Under the pieces are notes generated by a model. The model was not told where the DNA came from. It saw nothing but the letters and a program-made list of their open reading frames with translations, and ran no database searches. This document shows, one piece after another, positions 16,652-26,316 of a stretch of 64,000 nucleotides of DNA. The position numbers and the translations under genes are program-made. The DNA comes from BOG-908 sp963692875 (GTDB lineage: Bacteria; Pseudomonadota; Alphaproteobacteria; Acetobacterales; Acetobacteraceae): contig OZ240673.1 of assembly GCA_965198755.1 (NCBI GenBank), positions 186,001 to 250,000 of the forward strand, written 5' to 3'. Every line of letters begins with the position of its first letter. Positions within the stretch are counted from its first letter, which is position 1.

Positions 16652-18835
16652 ATGGCGCACCGCCACCTCAACGTCGGCGCTTTCCGGGTGATGGCCGCCG
16701 CCGCCCTGGCCGCAGTGGCACTGATCGTGGTCAGCCTGCCGCTGCTGGCCCTGCAGATCGACCGCATCGAGCGTGGACGCGAGATGCAAGAGGTGAACGC
16801 CTCTCTCGCACAGATGCGCGAGCTGCTGCTGGATCGGCTGGGCGCCGCGGCGAACTGGGACCCGGCGCTGCTGCACATGGACGCGCGCTTCGACCCGGAC
16901 TGGGTGAGGGAGATATACACCGACCCCTACGAGAAGGACGTGGGCAGCCGGCTGTTCGCCGTCTTCGACCCGCAGGGCCGCGTGATGCTGGCGGCCGAAC
17001 ACGCCGGGCCGGTGGCACCTGCCCGTGCGGACGCCTTGCGGCAGGCCGCCGCCGGCCTGCTCGTCAACATGCGCGCCGCCGAGGCGCTGCGCCACGCCGG
17101 CCACGCCGCCCCGCGCCGCAGCGCCGACTGGGTGCTGGGAACCGCCTACGTCTGGCTCCAGGACCGCCCCTACTTCCTGCATGCGAGCCTGGTCGGCGGC
17201 GACACCGGAACCGTGCGCCAGCTGCACCCGCAGACGCCGATCGTCATGTTCGCGACCGACCTGAACGCCAAGATGCTGCCCGGCCTGCGCGAGCCGATGC
17301 TGCTGGCGAACGCCTCGTTCGGCCGTCCCGGCGCGCGGGCCGGCGCCGCCTTCGTCACCCTGCCGGACAGCGCCGGCCAGCCCGGCGTGCAGCTGTCCTG
17401 GTCGCCGGAGCGGCCCGGCACGCACATGCTCGCGATGGCGGCGCTGCCGCTGCTCACCGGGCTGGCCGCCCTGCTCGGCACCGTGGCCATCACCTACTGC
17501 CTGGGCGTCGCGGCCACGCGGGAGCTGATCGCCGGCGAGGCGCGGGCGCAGCACCTCGCCACCCACGACACGCTGACCGGCCTGAAGAACCGCGCCTTCC
17601 TCCGCGACAGCTTGGTTAGCATCGTTGCCGACCGGTCGGGCCGCGACAGGCCGTTCGCCGTCCTGCTGATGGACCTCGACCGCTTCAAGGCGATCAACGA
17701 CACCAGGGGACACCAATGCGGCGACGAGCTGCTGGTCGAGGTCGCGCGCCGCCTGGCGCAAGCCTGCGGCCGGGGCGAGCTGTGCGCTAGGCTCGGCGGC
17801 GACGAGTTCGTCATCCTGGCCCCGGGACACGACGAGGCAGAAGCGTGCGGGCTCGCCTCCCGGGTGCTCGCCCAGTTCGCCTTGCCGTTCCGGCTGACCG
17901 GAACCGAGGTGCGGACCAGCGTCTCCATCGGCATCAGCATCGGCCACGCCGGCGCAGACCCGGGCGTCGCCGGCAACCTGCTGCGCCAGGCCGACGTCGC
18001 ACTCTACAAAGCCAAGGAGGAGGGCCGCGGCACCTACCGCCTGTTCGACCCGGCGATGGACGAACGCCTGCGGCTGCTGGCCGAGCTCGAGAGCGATTTG
18101 CGCCACGCCCTCGCTCTGGGCGACATCGCCGTCGTCTACCAGCCGCAGGTCGATGGCGGCCGCCTGGTGGGCGTCGAAGCCCTGGCACGCTGGACCCACC
18201 CGCAGCGCGGCGCCATCTCGCCGGGCGTGTTCATCAAGCTGGCCGAAGAGTGCGGGCTGATCGAGCTGCTGGGCGCCCAGGTGCTCCGCCGCGCCTTTGC
18301 CGACAGCCATGCCTGGCCCGGCCTGAAGGTCTCGGTGAACGTGTCGGCGACGCAACTGCGGCTGCCCGGCTTCCTGACGCTGCTCGCCGACCTGGTCACC
18401 CTGGAAGGCATCGACCCGAGACGCTTCGACCTCGAAATCACCGAGGGGCTGCTGCTGGTCAACGACACCGTCACCCAGGCCACCCTGGCCGGCATCAAGT
18501 CCATGGGCTTCGGCCTGGCGCTGGACGATTTCGGCACCGGCTACTCCAGCCTGGCCTACCTTCGCCGTTTCCCGATCGACACCATCAAGATCGACCAGTC
18601 CTTCACCGCGTCGCTGACCGCCGGCTCGGAAACCGAGCGTGTGGTCCGAGCCATCGTGGCGCTGGCCGACGCGCTCGACCTCGGCGTCGTTGCCGAAGGC
18701 GTGGAGACCGAGGAACAGCTTCGCTGCCTCACGGGGATGGGGTGCAGGGTCGTGCAGGGCTACCTCACCGGGCGGCCGATGCTGGCGTCCAGGATTACCT
18801 CATGGGTGCGAGAGGTCAGGGCGCTGGCAAGTTGA
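16652..18835 (+). CDS. CHASE4-like sensor diguanylate cyclase/phosphodiesterase (GGDEF-EAL)
   Basis: A 727-residue membrane enzyme for c-di-GMP turnover. TM1 is at about 12-35, followed by a periplasmic region of about 220 residues resembling CHASE4 (WDPALLHMDARFDPDWV), TM2 near 255-275, the GGDEF domain with intact RLGGDEFVIL (about 380) and the EAL domain with intact VEALARW (about 508), plus DDFGTGYSSL and KIDQSF catalytic-loop motifs. Both active sites look complete, so synthesis and hydrolysis are possible. Start MAHRHLNVGAFRV at 16652, 13 bp after the histidine-kinase-like gene. The stop is followed at once by a palindromic element. Confidence 0.9.
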   Translation: MAHRHLNVGAFRVMAAAALAAVALIVVSLPLLALQIDRIERGREMQEVNASLAQMRELLLDRLGAAANWDPALLHMDARFDPDWVREIYTDPYEKDVGSRLFAVFDPQGRVMLAAEHAGPVAPARADALRQAAAGLLVNMRAAEALRHAGHAAPRRSADWVLGTAYVWLQDRPYFLHASLVGGDTGTVRQLHPQTPIVMFATDLNAKMLPGLREPMLLANASFGRPGARAGAAFVTLPDSAGQPGVQLSWSPERPGTHMLAMAALPLLTGLAALLGTVAITYCLGVAATRELIAGEARAQHLATHDTLTGLKNRAFLRDSLVSIVADRSGRDRPFAVLLMDLDRFKAINDTRGHQCGDELLVEVARRLAQACGRGELCARLGGDEFVILAPGHDEAEACGLASRVLAQFALPFRLTGTEVRTSVSIGISIGHAGADPGVAGNLLRQADVALYKAKEEGRGTYRLFDPAMDERLRLLAELESDLRHALALGDIAVVYQPQVDGGRLVGVEALARWTHPQRGAISPGVFIKLAEECGLIELLGAQVLRRAFADSHAWPGLKVSVNVSATQLRLPGFLTLLADLVTLEGIDPRRFDLEITEGLLLVNDTVTQATLAGIKSMGFGLALDDFGTGYSSLAYLRRFPIDTIKIDQSFTASLTAGSETERVVRAIVALADALDLGVVAEGVETEEQLRCLTGMGCRVVQGYLTGRPMLASRITSWVREVRALAS

Positions 18836-18836
18836 A

Positions 18837-18979
18837 AGCAAGACGCTCCGCGGGCTTCTTTTTTTGAAAAAAAGAAGCAAAAAACTTTATCCCTGCTGTC
18901 GCGAATCTTCAGCAGCGCCCACCCAAGAGACCAAAAAGTATTTTGGTTCTTTTTTTCAAAAAAGAACCGCTTGCTTTCT
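18837..18979. repeat. NPE copy 10 (B-A)
   Basis: The left B arm (gcttctttttttgaaaaaaagaagc) lies behind a short degraded end; the right A arm is GGTTC type. It separates the stop codons of the convergent GGDEF-EAL and cobT genes. Its right edge touches the cobT stop (TAAGAAAGCAAGC on minus). Confidence 0.87.
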
Positions 18980-20859
18980 TACCCCACCATCGCCGACCGC
19001 TCAATCGTCGCCCGCACCCAAGCCTCCGCCGCGTCCTCATCGAACAGCTCGGACAACTTCTTCATCATCGTCCCCCCCAGCTCCTCCGCATCCACGATCG
19101 TCACCGCCCGCCGGTAGTACCGCGTGACATCGTGCCCGATCCCGATCGCGATCAGCTCCACCGCGTCGCGTCCCTCGATCTCGTGGATCACGTGCCGCAA
19201 ATGCCGCTCCAGGAAATTTCCCGGGTTGATCGACAGCGTCGAATCATCCACCGGCGCCCCATCGCTGATCACCATCAGTATCCGCCGGTGCTCCGGCCGC
19301 GCCATCAGCCGCCGGTACGCCCACAGCAGCGCCTCGCCGTCGATGTTCTCCTTCAGCAACCCCTCGCGCAGCATCAACCCCAAATTCTTCCGCGCCCGCC
19401 GCCAAGGCGAATCCGCCGACTTGTAGATGATGTGCCGCAAATCATTCAGCCGCCCCGGGTTACGCGGCTTGCCGTCCGCCACCCACCTGTCCCGGCTCTG
19501 CCCACCCTTCCAGGCCCGCGTGGTAAACCCGAGTATCTCCGTCTTCACCGCGCACCGCTCCAGCGTACGCGCGAGAATATCCCCGCACATCGCCGCCACC
19601 GTAATCGGCCGCCCCCGCATGCTCCCCGAGTTGTCGATCAGCAGCGTCACCACCGTGTCGCGGAATTCCGTGTCGCGCTCATGCTTGTAGGACAGCGACT
19701 GCATCGGGTTCACGATCACCCGCGCCAGCCGCCCCGCATCCAGCATGCCCTCCTCCAGGTCGAACTCCCACGCCCGCGTCTGCTGCGCCATCAACCGCCG
19801 CTGCAGCCTATTCGCCAACCTGGAAACCACCCCCTGCAGGTGCAGCAACTGCTGGTCCAGCAACTGCCGCAACCGCGTCAGCTCCTCCGCGTCGCACAGA
19901 TCCTCCGCCGCCACCTCCTCATCGAAAGCCCGCGTGAAGGCTTTGTATTGACTCTCGGTCTCATCGTCCGGCCGGTCCCGCCGCGGCTGCGGCCCAGCCG
20001 GCCGGTCCTCGCCCTCCGCCGTGGCCGCGTCCTCGTCGTCGGCCTCGCCGGTCTGCTCGTCGGACTGCTCGCCAACCATCTCGTCGGGCGCCTGCGACAG
20101 CATTGACTCGTTTTCGGACTGCTTCTGCCCCTCGCTCTCGGTGCTGTTGTCCTGCGCCCCGGACTGCTCGCCAGTCTCCTCCTTCTGCTCCTCGGACTCC
20201 TCCGGCTCGGCCTCCGCCTCGGCCTCCGCCAGATCCAGCACCGCCAGCAACTTCCGCGCAGCGCGCGCAAAGGCGTTCTGGTCGTCGAGCACCGCAGCCA
20301 GTTCCGCCATTGCCGCGTCGGCCTGAACGCCCAGTCCCTCGCGCCACAAATCCAGCACCGCCGCCGCCCCCTTGGGCGAAGCCTGGCCGGACATCGCCTC
20401 GCGCGCCAGCAACGCCAGCGCCGCACTCGCCGGCAGCTGGTCGCGCCGCGTCATCCGCTCCAGCCCGTCGGCCTCCACGGACTCCGCCAGCCGCACCCGC
20501 AAATTCGCCGCCACGCCCTCCATGTAGCGCCCGCCCACCACCTCTACGCGCGCCTGCTCCAACGCGTCGTAGATCGACCGCGCGTCCCGCTCGGCCGGGC
20601 TGCGCGCCGCATGCAGCGCGTCGTCGTGGTGCCGCAACCGCAGCGCCGCGCTGTCCGCCGCCCCGCGCAGCCGCGTCATCTCCGCCGCCGGCAACGCACG
20701 CGTCGGCACCGGCAGCCGCGCCCGCTTGCCGGTCAGCCCGGACGGCCCCGGCTGGAACGCCACCTGCACGTCGGTCGACTGCGCCATCGCGCGCAACGCA
20801 CCCGCGGTGGCGCGCTTAAAGTCTTCGCTTCTGGTGTCTTTGCTGGGAGTGTTCGTCAT
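18979..20859 (-). CDS. cobT: Aerobic cobaltochelatase subunit CobT
   Basis: A 626-residue CobT. The N-terminal helical domain (FKRATAGALRAMAQ) is followed by the strongly acidic Glu-rich middle (AEAEAEPEESEEQKEE near 235-250) and a C-terminal von Willebrand A domain with MIDAS motif DNSGSM. With CobS it forms the AAA+ chaperone-like complex that drives cobalt insertion by CobN in aerobic vitamin B12 synthesis. cobS lies upstream on the same strand, separated by an element, so the usual cobS-cobT operon order is kept. Confidence 0.95.
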   Translation of the reverse strand: MTNTPSKDTRSEDFKRATAGALRAMAQSTDVQVAFQPGPSGLTGKRARLPVPTRALPAAEMTRLRGAADSAALRLRHHDDALHAARSPAERDARSIYDALEQARVEVVGGRYMEGVAANLRVRLAESVEADGLERMTRRDQLPASAALALLAREAMSGQASPKGAAAVLDLWREGLGVQADAAMAELAAVLDDQNAFARAARKLLAVLDLAEAEAEAEPEESEEQKEETGEQSGAQDNSTESEGQKQSENESMLSQAPDEMVGEQSDEQTGEADDEDAATAEGEDRPAGPQPRRDRPDDETESQYKAFTRAFDEEVAAEDLCDAEELTRLRQLLDQQLLHLQGVVSRLANRLQRRLMAQQTRAWEFDLEEGMLDAGRLARVIVNPMQSLSYKHERDTEFRDTVVTLLIDNSGSMRGRPITVAAMCGDILARTLERCAVKTEILGFTTRAWKGGQSRDRWVADGKPRNPGRLNDLRHIIYKSADSPWRRARKNLGLMLREGLLKENIDGEALLWAYRRLMARPEHRRILMVISDGAPVDDSTLSINPGNFLERHLRHVIHEIEGRDAVELIAIGIGHDVTRYYRRAVTIVDAEELGGTMMKKLSELFDEDAAEAWVRATIERSAMVG

Positions 20860-20860
20860 C

Positions 20861-21014
20861 TAAGCAAGCAAGCAGTTCTTTTTTGAAAAAAAGAACCAAA
20901 AAACTTTTGTCTCTCTCGGGTGTACCAGGATGAAACGTGTCGTTTCACCAGTCCGCGACAGCCGCGACAAAAGCTTTTTGCTTCTTTTTCTCGAAAAAGA
21001 AGTGCTTCCTTCCT
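20861..21014. repeat. NPE copy 11 (A-B), between cobS and cobT
   Basis: The left A arm starts taagcaagcaagcagttc one base outside the cobT start codon. The right B arm is GCTTC type with a tcga loop. A small local hairpin (gaaacgtgtcgtttc) sits in the centre. It interrupts the operon and may affect cobT expression. Confidence 0.87.
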
Positions 21015-21021
21015 TCACTCC

Positions 21022-22026
21022 TTAAATCGCCCGCCGCACCAGCGACCCAGCCGGCAACTCCACGTTAAAACACCGCTGATAATACTCAGCCACGGTGCTC
21101 CTCTCCGCCTCATCGCACTTGTTCAAAAACGTCATCCGGAACGCAAACGCCACGTCGCCGAATATCTTCGTGTTCTCCGCCCACGTAATCACCGTCCGCG
21201 GCGACATCACCGTGGAAATATCCCCGTTGATGAACCCCGCGCGCGACAGATCCGCCAGCGCGACCATGCTCTCGACCTGCTTGCGCGCCGGCGCATCCTT
21301 CGGATCGATCCCCAACTTCGCCAGCACGATCGCCGTCTCCTGCGCGTGCGGCAGGTAGTTCAGCGTCGCCACGATGTTCCACCGGTCCATCTGCCCCTGG
21401 TTGATCTGCTGCGTGCCGTGATACAGCCCGGTCGTATCCCCCAGCCCCACCGTGTTGGCGGTGGCGAACAGCCGAAAGCTCGGATGCGGCCGGATCACCC
21501 GGTTCTGGTCCAGCAGCGTCAGCCGGCCTTCCACCTCCAGCACCCGCTGGATCACGAACATCACGTCCGGCCGGCCTGCGTCGTACTCGTCGAACACCAG
21601 CGCGCACGGGTTCTGCAGCGCCCAGGGCAGGATCCCCTCGCGGAACTCGGTGATCTGCTTGCCGTCCTTCAGCACGATCGCGTCCTTACCGATCAGGTCG
21701 ATCCTGCTGATGTGGCTGTCCAGGTTCACCCGGATGCACGGCCAGTTCAGCCGTGCCGCCACCTGCTCGATATGCGTGCTCTTGCCGGTGCCGTGGTAGC
21801 CCTGGATCATCACCCGCCGGTTGTGGGCAAACCCCGCCAGGATCGCCAGCGTGGTCTCCCGGTCGAACTTGTAGGTGCTGTCCACATCCGGCACGTGCTC
21901 CCCCCGGTGGGAGAACGCCGGCACCGCCATGTCGCTGTCGATGCCGAACACGGTGCGCGCCACCACGCTGCTGTCGGGGATGGCGGCCTGTGCGTCGGAC
22001 GCCTGAAGGGCGGCAATCTTGTTCAT
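21022..22026 (-). CDS. cobS: Aerobic cobaltochelatase subunit CobS
   Basis: A 334-residue AAA+ ATPase with the CobS N-terminus (FGIDSDMAVPAFSHRGEHVP), Walker A GYHGTGKST, Walker B VFDEYDAGRPD and sensor ATANTVGLGD. It works with CobT and CobN in ATP-driven cobalt insertion into hydrogenobyrinic acid a,c-diamide. The ATG at 22026 (MNKIAALQASD) matches family N-termini; an upstream in-frame ATG would add 37 unrelated residues. It is preceded by a half palindrome and the J-domain gene, a common alphaproteobacterial neighbourhood. Confidence 0.95.
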   Translation of the reverse strand: MNKIAALQASDAQAAIPDSSVVARTVFGIDSDMAVPAFSHRGEHVPDVDSTYKFDRETTLAILAGFAHNRRVMIQGYHGTGKSTHIEQVAARLNWPCIRVNLDSHISRIDLIGKDAIVLKDGKQITEFREGILPWALQNPCALVFDEYDAGRPDVMFVIQRVLEVEGRLTLLDQNRVIRPHPSFRLFATANTVGLGDTTGLYHGTQQINQGQMDRWNIVATLNYLPHAQETAIVLAKLGIDPKDAPARKQVESMVALADLSRAGFINGDISTVMSPRTVITWAENTKIFGDVAFAFRMTFLNKCDEAERSTVAEYYQRCFNVELPAGSLVRRAI

Positions 22027-22185
22027 CGGGCGGTCGATCCTTCGGGGGCGGGCCACATCACGTGCCCGCCAATCTGCAAAGCAAGCTGCGCGCGGCAGTT
22101 GCCCAACGTCATGTCGGCCAAACCACCCGAATGCCAAGACAAAAAGCGCCGAGCCAGCCCCAAACCATAACCCGGCGCCTCACCC

Positions 22186-22243
22186 GTCCGCGACAGCCAG
22201 TCCAAAAGTTTTTTGGTTCTTTTTTTCAAAAAAGAAACGCTTG
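22186..22243. repeat. NPE copy 12 (A half only)
   Basis: Only the right half is present: cgcgacagccagtccaaaag followed by a GGTTC stem whose distal side has changed to gaaacgc. No left arm is present. Confidence 0.8.
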
Positions 22244-22252
22244 CCTTCTCTC

Positions 22253-22888
22253 TCAAGATCCAGCCGCCAAATGCTCCGGCGCCAAATGCGACCGAACCTG
22301 CACGTAAGCCAGGTTGATCACCTTGAACCGCTCTTCCGCCGCCCGGTCCCCCCCGTTGGCGTCCGGGTGGTTCCGCTTGGCCAATTCCTTGTAGCGTGAC
22401 TTCACCTGGTCCAGCGACACCGGCCACACCAGCCCCAGCGTGTCCAGCGGCGCGCGCAGGTCGGCCGGCGCGCCGCCGCCGGTCTGGCGCTGCCCGTTGG
22501 TGCGCCCGTTTGTGCGCCCTTGGCGCATCCCGGCCGCCCCCAGAATATCCAGCCGGTCGGCCACCAAATCCTCTTCCGGCATGCCGCCGCCCAGCCGCCC
22601 CAGCGGCCAGGTCGGCCGCTGCCAGCCGGTATCGTCGCGCATGTGCGCCTCGATCTGGCTCGGCGTCATGCCGCGGTAGAAATCCCACGACGCGTTGTAC
22701 GCCCGCACGTGGTCGAGGCAGAACCAGAAGTAGTCGCGCAGCATGTCGCGCGACTTCGGTGCACGGTAGCCGCCCTCGTTGAGGCAGCCCGGCACATCGC
22801 AACCTCGCCCCTCCGGTGCGGCCGGGTCCGGGGCGTAGGCCCTGGCTTTCCTGCGGCCGCCACCGCCGTCGTTTGTGCGTTCGGTCAT
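22253..22888 (-). CDS. J-domain (DnaJ-like) protein
   Basis: A 211-residue protein with an N-terminal Cys/His-containing region (CDVPGCLNEGGYRAPKSRD, DYFWFCLDHVRAYN) and a C-terminal J domain whose HPD tripeptide is seen in KRNHPDANGGD, preceded by SLDQVKSRYKELA. It is a co-chaperone that would stimulate a DnaK ATPase; the N-terminal region may bind metal or client. Alphaproteobacteria typically carry this gene beside bolA and cobS, as here. It is divergent from bolA with about 95 bp between. Confidence 0.87.
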   Translation of the reverse strand: MTERTNDGGGGRRKARAYAPDPAAPEGRGCDVPGCLNEGGYRAPKSRDMLRDYFWFCLDHVRAYNASWDFYRGMTPSQIEAHMRDDTGWQRPTWPLGRLGGGMPEEDLVADRLDILGAAGMRQGRTNGRTNGQRQTGGGAPADLRAPLDTLGLVWPVSLDQVKSRYKELAKRNHPDANGGDRAAEERFKVINLAYVQVRSHLAPEHLAAGS

Positions 22889-22983
22889 CGCTGTTTATGT
22901 GCGCTGCCGGGTGCGGGCGGCAAGCCCGCGGCGGCGCCGGCCAACCCCGTGCCGAGCGCCGCGGACCGAGCAGGAGGCCGACG

Positions 22984-23292
22984 ATGACCCAACCCAACAA
23001 GGCGGACGAAACCCCGCCGCCCACCACCCGCGCCGGCCGGCTCGAGCAGGTACTCCGGGCCGAGTTCGCCCCTGTCATGCTGGCCGTCGAGGACGAGAGC
23101 GCGCTGCATGCCGGCCACGCCGGCGCCCGCGCCGGCGGCGAAACGCACTACCGGATCACGATCGTTACGGAACAGTTTAGTAGTCTCAAAAGAATTGAAC
23201 GGTCTCGTCTCGTGCACAACGTCCTTTCGCGCGAGTTTGCAGGGGGTCTACACGCGCTATCGTTGATACTGCGCTCGCCAAGCGAAATCTAA
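22984..23292 (+). CDS. BolA-family protein
   Basis: A 102-residue BolA-like protein with the RLEQVLRAEFAP helix, the central SALHAGHAGARAGGETHYRI region and the conserved C-terminal LVHNVLSREFAGGLHALSL that includes the helix-turn-helix-like and HAL motif. BolA proteins partner with monothiol glutaredoxins in iron signalling and morphology control. The ATG at 22984 follows gaggccgacg (GAGG). The paralogue type (BolA versus IbaG) cannot be fixed from sequence alone. Confidence 0.9.
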   Translation: MTQPNKADETPPPTTRAGRLEQVLRAEFAPVMLAVEDESALHAGHAGARAGGETHYRITIVTEQFSSLKRIERSRLVHNVLSREFAGGLHALSLILRSPSEI

Positions 23293-23382
23293 TCTCGAAA
23301 AACGCATCAAATGCGTAGAAAAGCGTTTCGTTCTTCTGTGCGATGGGAGTAGGTGGTTGCCAGTTAGAAGCGGAGCCGCGAC

Positions 23383-23703
23383 ATGGCTGGCAGCAGACTC
23401 ATCAATCGCAACATCACCGCAGGCGCTGGCCGAACCAGCATGCGTCTCGAGCCGGAAGTCTGGGAGGCGCTGCGCGAGGTTTGCCTGCGCGAGGGCATCG
23501 AGCTGCGTGAACTCATCCGTACGGTCGAACGTACTGCACCGGCCGGCGGTCGGACGAGCGCGGTACGCGTGCACGTGCTGGAGTATTTCCGTGCGGCCGC
23601 CACGCCGAAAGGTCACGAGACAGCCGGGCATGGCAACGCCACGGTGTCCGGTGCCATGCCCGTGATGAGCGAGATCGACGCGGCGGTGATGGCCGACGCC
23701 TAA
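23383..23703 (+). CDS. Ribbon-helix-helix domain protein
   Basis: A 106-residue protein with the alphaproteobacterial RHH_4-type core: TSMRLEPEVWEALREVCLRE followed by a second helix LRELIRTVERTA and SAVRVHVLEYFRAAA. Such proteins are small DNA-binding regulators, usually dimeric. No partner toxin gene is adjacent. Its stop codon TAA at 23701 is also the first triplet of a palindromic element. Confidence 0.82.
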   Translation: MAGSRLINRNITAGAGRTSMRLEPEVWEALREVCLREGIELRELIRTVERTAPAGGRTSAVRVHVLEYFRAAATPKGHETAGHGNATVSGAMPVMSEIDAAVMADA

Positions 23704-23842
23704 GCAAGTCAAGCGGTTCTTTTTTGAAAAAAAGAACCAAAAAACTTTTGTTCCCCTAAGCGCGCGTTGCCGGACCGATCCGCGACAGCTGGACCAAAAG
23801 TTTTTTGCTGCTTTTTTTCAAAAAAGCAGGCCTTGCTTTCTT
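23701..23842. repeat. NPE copy 13 (A-B, GCTGC type)
   Basis: It begins taagcaagtcaagcggttc at the RHH stop codon. The right B arm uses the GCTGC/GCAGG stem. Confidence 0.88.
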
Positions 23843-23865
23843 CCCTGGCACCAGGCCCCCCGCCA

Positions 23866-26271
23866 TCACCCCCCAGAAGGATTCTCCGGCCAGGCATGCC
23901 GAGGATACCGCCCCCGCATGTCCCGCCGCACCTCCGCCCAGGCGCCACCCCAGAACCCCGCCAGATCCCCGGTGATCGCCACCGGCCGCCCCGCCGGCGA
24001 CAGCAGCGCCACCACCACCTTGATCCGTCCCCCCGCCAGGCTAGGCGTCTCCCGCATCCCGTAAAACGCCTGTGCCCGCGCCGAGACGGCCGGCACCGCC
24101 TGCGTGTAATCGACGCTCGCCCGCCCATGCGGCAGCTCCAGATGCGTCGGCACCTCGCGGTCCAGCCGCGCCGCCGCCTGCCACCCCAGCCGTCCCCGCA
24201 GCAGCCCCACCATGTCCAACCGCGCCGCGTCCGCCAGCCGTGACGCGCCCAGCAACGCCGACGCCAGCCACTCCCCCGCCGCAGCCGCCAACGCCGCGTC
24301 CGAGATGTCGGGAAACGCCGCGTCCACCCCGCGCAGCAGCGCCGCCCGCGCCTGCATCTGCCGCGCCGCCTCGCTCCACGGCAGCGTCTCCAGCCGCTCC
24401 GCCAGCACCGCCGCCAGCCGGGCCGCCACCTCCTCCGGCTCGGCCGGCACCAGCCGGTCCTCCAGCACCAGCGCCCCGTAACGCCGCCGCCGGCGCGAGA
24501 ACACCGACCCGCTCGCCTGGTCGAACCCGCTCTCCAGCGTCTCCGTCACCTGCGCCGCAATCCCGGCCGGCAACCGCTCCGGGTCCAGCGGCGCCGCCAG
24601 CCGTATCTGCGCCGACGCCTTCTGCTCCAGATTGGCCACCACCAGCAGCCGCGCCTGCGCCAGCCTATCCGCCGCCCCAAGCCGCGCCCCACCCCCGCCG
24701 GACAGCCGAAACGACCCCGGCTCCCCCCGCCGCTGCGCAATCCGGTCCGGAAACGCCGCCGCCAGCAGCGCCCCCGCATCCCCCTCCGGCGCCGCCCGCG
24801 TGCGCAACCGCCCGCGATACTGCGCCGCCGCCTGCCGTATGCGCGCCAGCACTCCCCGATCCGCCTCCGCCGCCCCGTGCGCAATTGCCGCCAGCCGCAG
24901 CGACACGTCCGCACTCCCCGCCCGCCCCAGCGGGTCCCGCTCCTCCAGCAACGCCGCCAAATCCGCCGCCAGCGCCGCCTCCGCCGGCCCGTCGGCCGCC
25001 AGCATCATCGCCGCCAGCCGCGGATGCGACCCAAGCCGCGCCATCGCCCGCCCCAACGGCGTAATCCGCCCGTCGCCATCCAGCGCCCCCAACGCCCGCA
25101 ACAGCTCGCGCGCCGCCGCCAGCGCGCCGGCCGGCGGCGCATCCGCAAACGGCAACCCCTCCGGGGCCGCGCCCCACGCCGCACAATCCAGCGCCAGCCC
25201 CGACAGCTCGGACTCGAAAATCTGCGGCCTGTCGAACGCCGGCAGCCCGCGATGCAGCGCCGTTGTCCATAGCCGGATCGCCACCCCCGGCGCCTCCCGC
25301 CCGGCCCGCCCCGCCCGCTGCTCCGCCGCCGCCCGGCTGATCCGCACCGTGTCAAGCCGCGCGAGCCCGGTCGACGCATCCAGCCGCGGCGTCCGCCGCC
25401 ACCCGCCATCCACCACCACCCGTATTCCCGGCACCGTCAACGACGTCTCCGCGATCGACGTCGCCAGCACCACCCGCCGCCCGTCCGCCTGCCTCAGCGC
25501 CCGGTCCTGCTCGCCCGGCGGCAAATCCCCATGCAGCGGTACTACCAGCGCCCCGCACCCCGCCAGCGCCTGCTCGGCCCGCCGGATCTCCCCCATCCCC
25601 GGCAGGAACGCCAGCACGTCCCCCGTATGCTCGGCCAGCGCCGCCCGCACCGCCCGCGCCACCGCCTCGGCCAAATCCCGCACATGCGCCACGTCCCGCG
25701 CCGCATGACGCTGCTCCACCGGAAACATCCGCCCCGTGCTGGTCACCACCGGCGCGTCCATCAGCCCGGCCAGCCGCGCCCCGTCCGCAGTAGCCGACAT
25801 CGCCAGCAGCCGCAGGCTTGGCCGCAAGCCCCGCTGCAAATCCAGGCAGAACGCCATCGCCAAATCCGCATCCAGCCCGCGCTCGTGCACCTCGTCGAAC
25901 ACCACGCAGGCCACCCCGTCGAGCCCCGGGTCCGACTGCAGCCGCCGCACCAGCAGCCCCTCGGTCACCACCTCCACCCGCGTCGCCGCCGACACCGCCG
26001 AGTCCAACCGTGTCCGATACCCGACCGTCTGCCCCACTGCCTCGCCCAGCAGCGCCGACATCCGGGTGGCCGCCGCCCTTGCTGCCAACCGCCGCGGCTC
26101 CAGCATCAGGATCCGCCCGTCGCCCCGCCACGCCGCGCCCAGCAACGCGAGCGGCACCAGCGTCGTCTTGCCCGCGCCGGGCGGCGCCACCAGCACCGCG
26201 TTCGAACGCGCAGCCAGCGTGGCCAGCAGGTCCGGCAGCGCATCGGTAACGGGGAGTGTCGGGAGGTCCAT
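23866..26271 (-). CDS. hrpB: ATP-dependent helicase HrpB
   Basis: An 801-residue DEAH-box helicase of the HrpB type. Motif I is GAGKTTLVPLALL (about 35-47), motif II DEVHER, motif III SATAD, and motif VI region QRAGRAGR; the HrpB-specific C-terminal domain follows. Length matches the family (about 800-840). The enzyme is an RNA-helicase-like protein of uncertain physiological role. Start MDLPTLPVTDALPD at 26271. The last residues (PENPSGG) end 24 bp from a palindromic element. Confidence 0.94.
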   Translation of the reverse strand: MDLPTLPVTDALPDLLATLAARSNAVLVAPPGAGKTTLVPLALLGAAWRGDGRILMLEPRRLAARAAATRMSALLGEAVGQTVGYRTRLDSAVSAATRVEVVTEGLLVRRLQSDPGLDGVACVVFDEVHERGLDADLAMAFCLDLQRGLRPSLRLLAMSATADGARLAGLMDAPVVTSTGRMFPVEQRHAARDVAHVRDLAEAVARAVRAALAEHTGDVLAFLPGMGEIRRAEQALAGCGALVVPLHGDLPPGEQDRALRQADGRRVVLATSIAETSLTVPGIRVVVDGGWRRTPRLDASTGLARLDTVRISRAAAEQRAGRAGREAPGVAIRLWTTALHRGLPAFDRPQIFESELSGLALDCAAWGAAPEGLPFADAPPAGALAAARELLRALGALDGDGRITPLGRAMARLGSHPRLAAMMLAADGPAEAALAADLAALLEERDPLGRAGSADVSLRLAAIAHGAAEADRGVLARIRQAAAQYRGRLRTRAAPEGDAGALLAAAFPDRIAQRRGEPGSFRLSGGGGARLGAADRLAQARLLVVANLEQKASAQIRLAAPLDPERLPAGIAAQVTETLESGFDQASGSVFSRRRRRYGALVLEDRLVPAEPEEVAARLAAVLAERLETLPWSEAARQMQARAALLRGVDAAFPDISDAALAAAAGEWLASALLGASRLADAARLDMVGLLRGRLGWQAAARLDREVPTHLELPHGRASVDYTQAVPAVSARAQAFYGMRETPSLAGGRIKVVVALLSPAGRPVAITGDLAGFWGGAWAEVRRDMRGRYPRHAWPENPSGG

Positions 26272-26316
26272 CTGCGCCTATGTAACCATCGGCGGCGCTA
26301 AGCTGAACGTAGGGCG

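Noticed and set aside
16316..18355. 679-codon minus-strand ORF over the histidine-kinase-like and GGDEF-EAL genes
   Set aside because: It has no domain pattern and lies antisense to intact GGDEF and EAL motifs; shadow frame.
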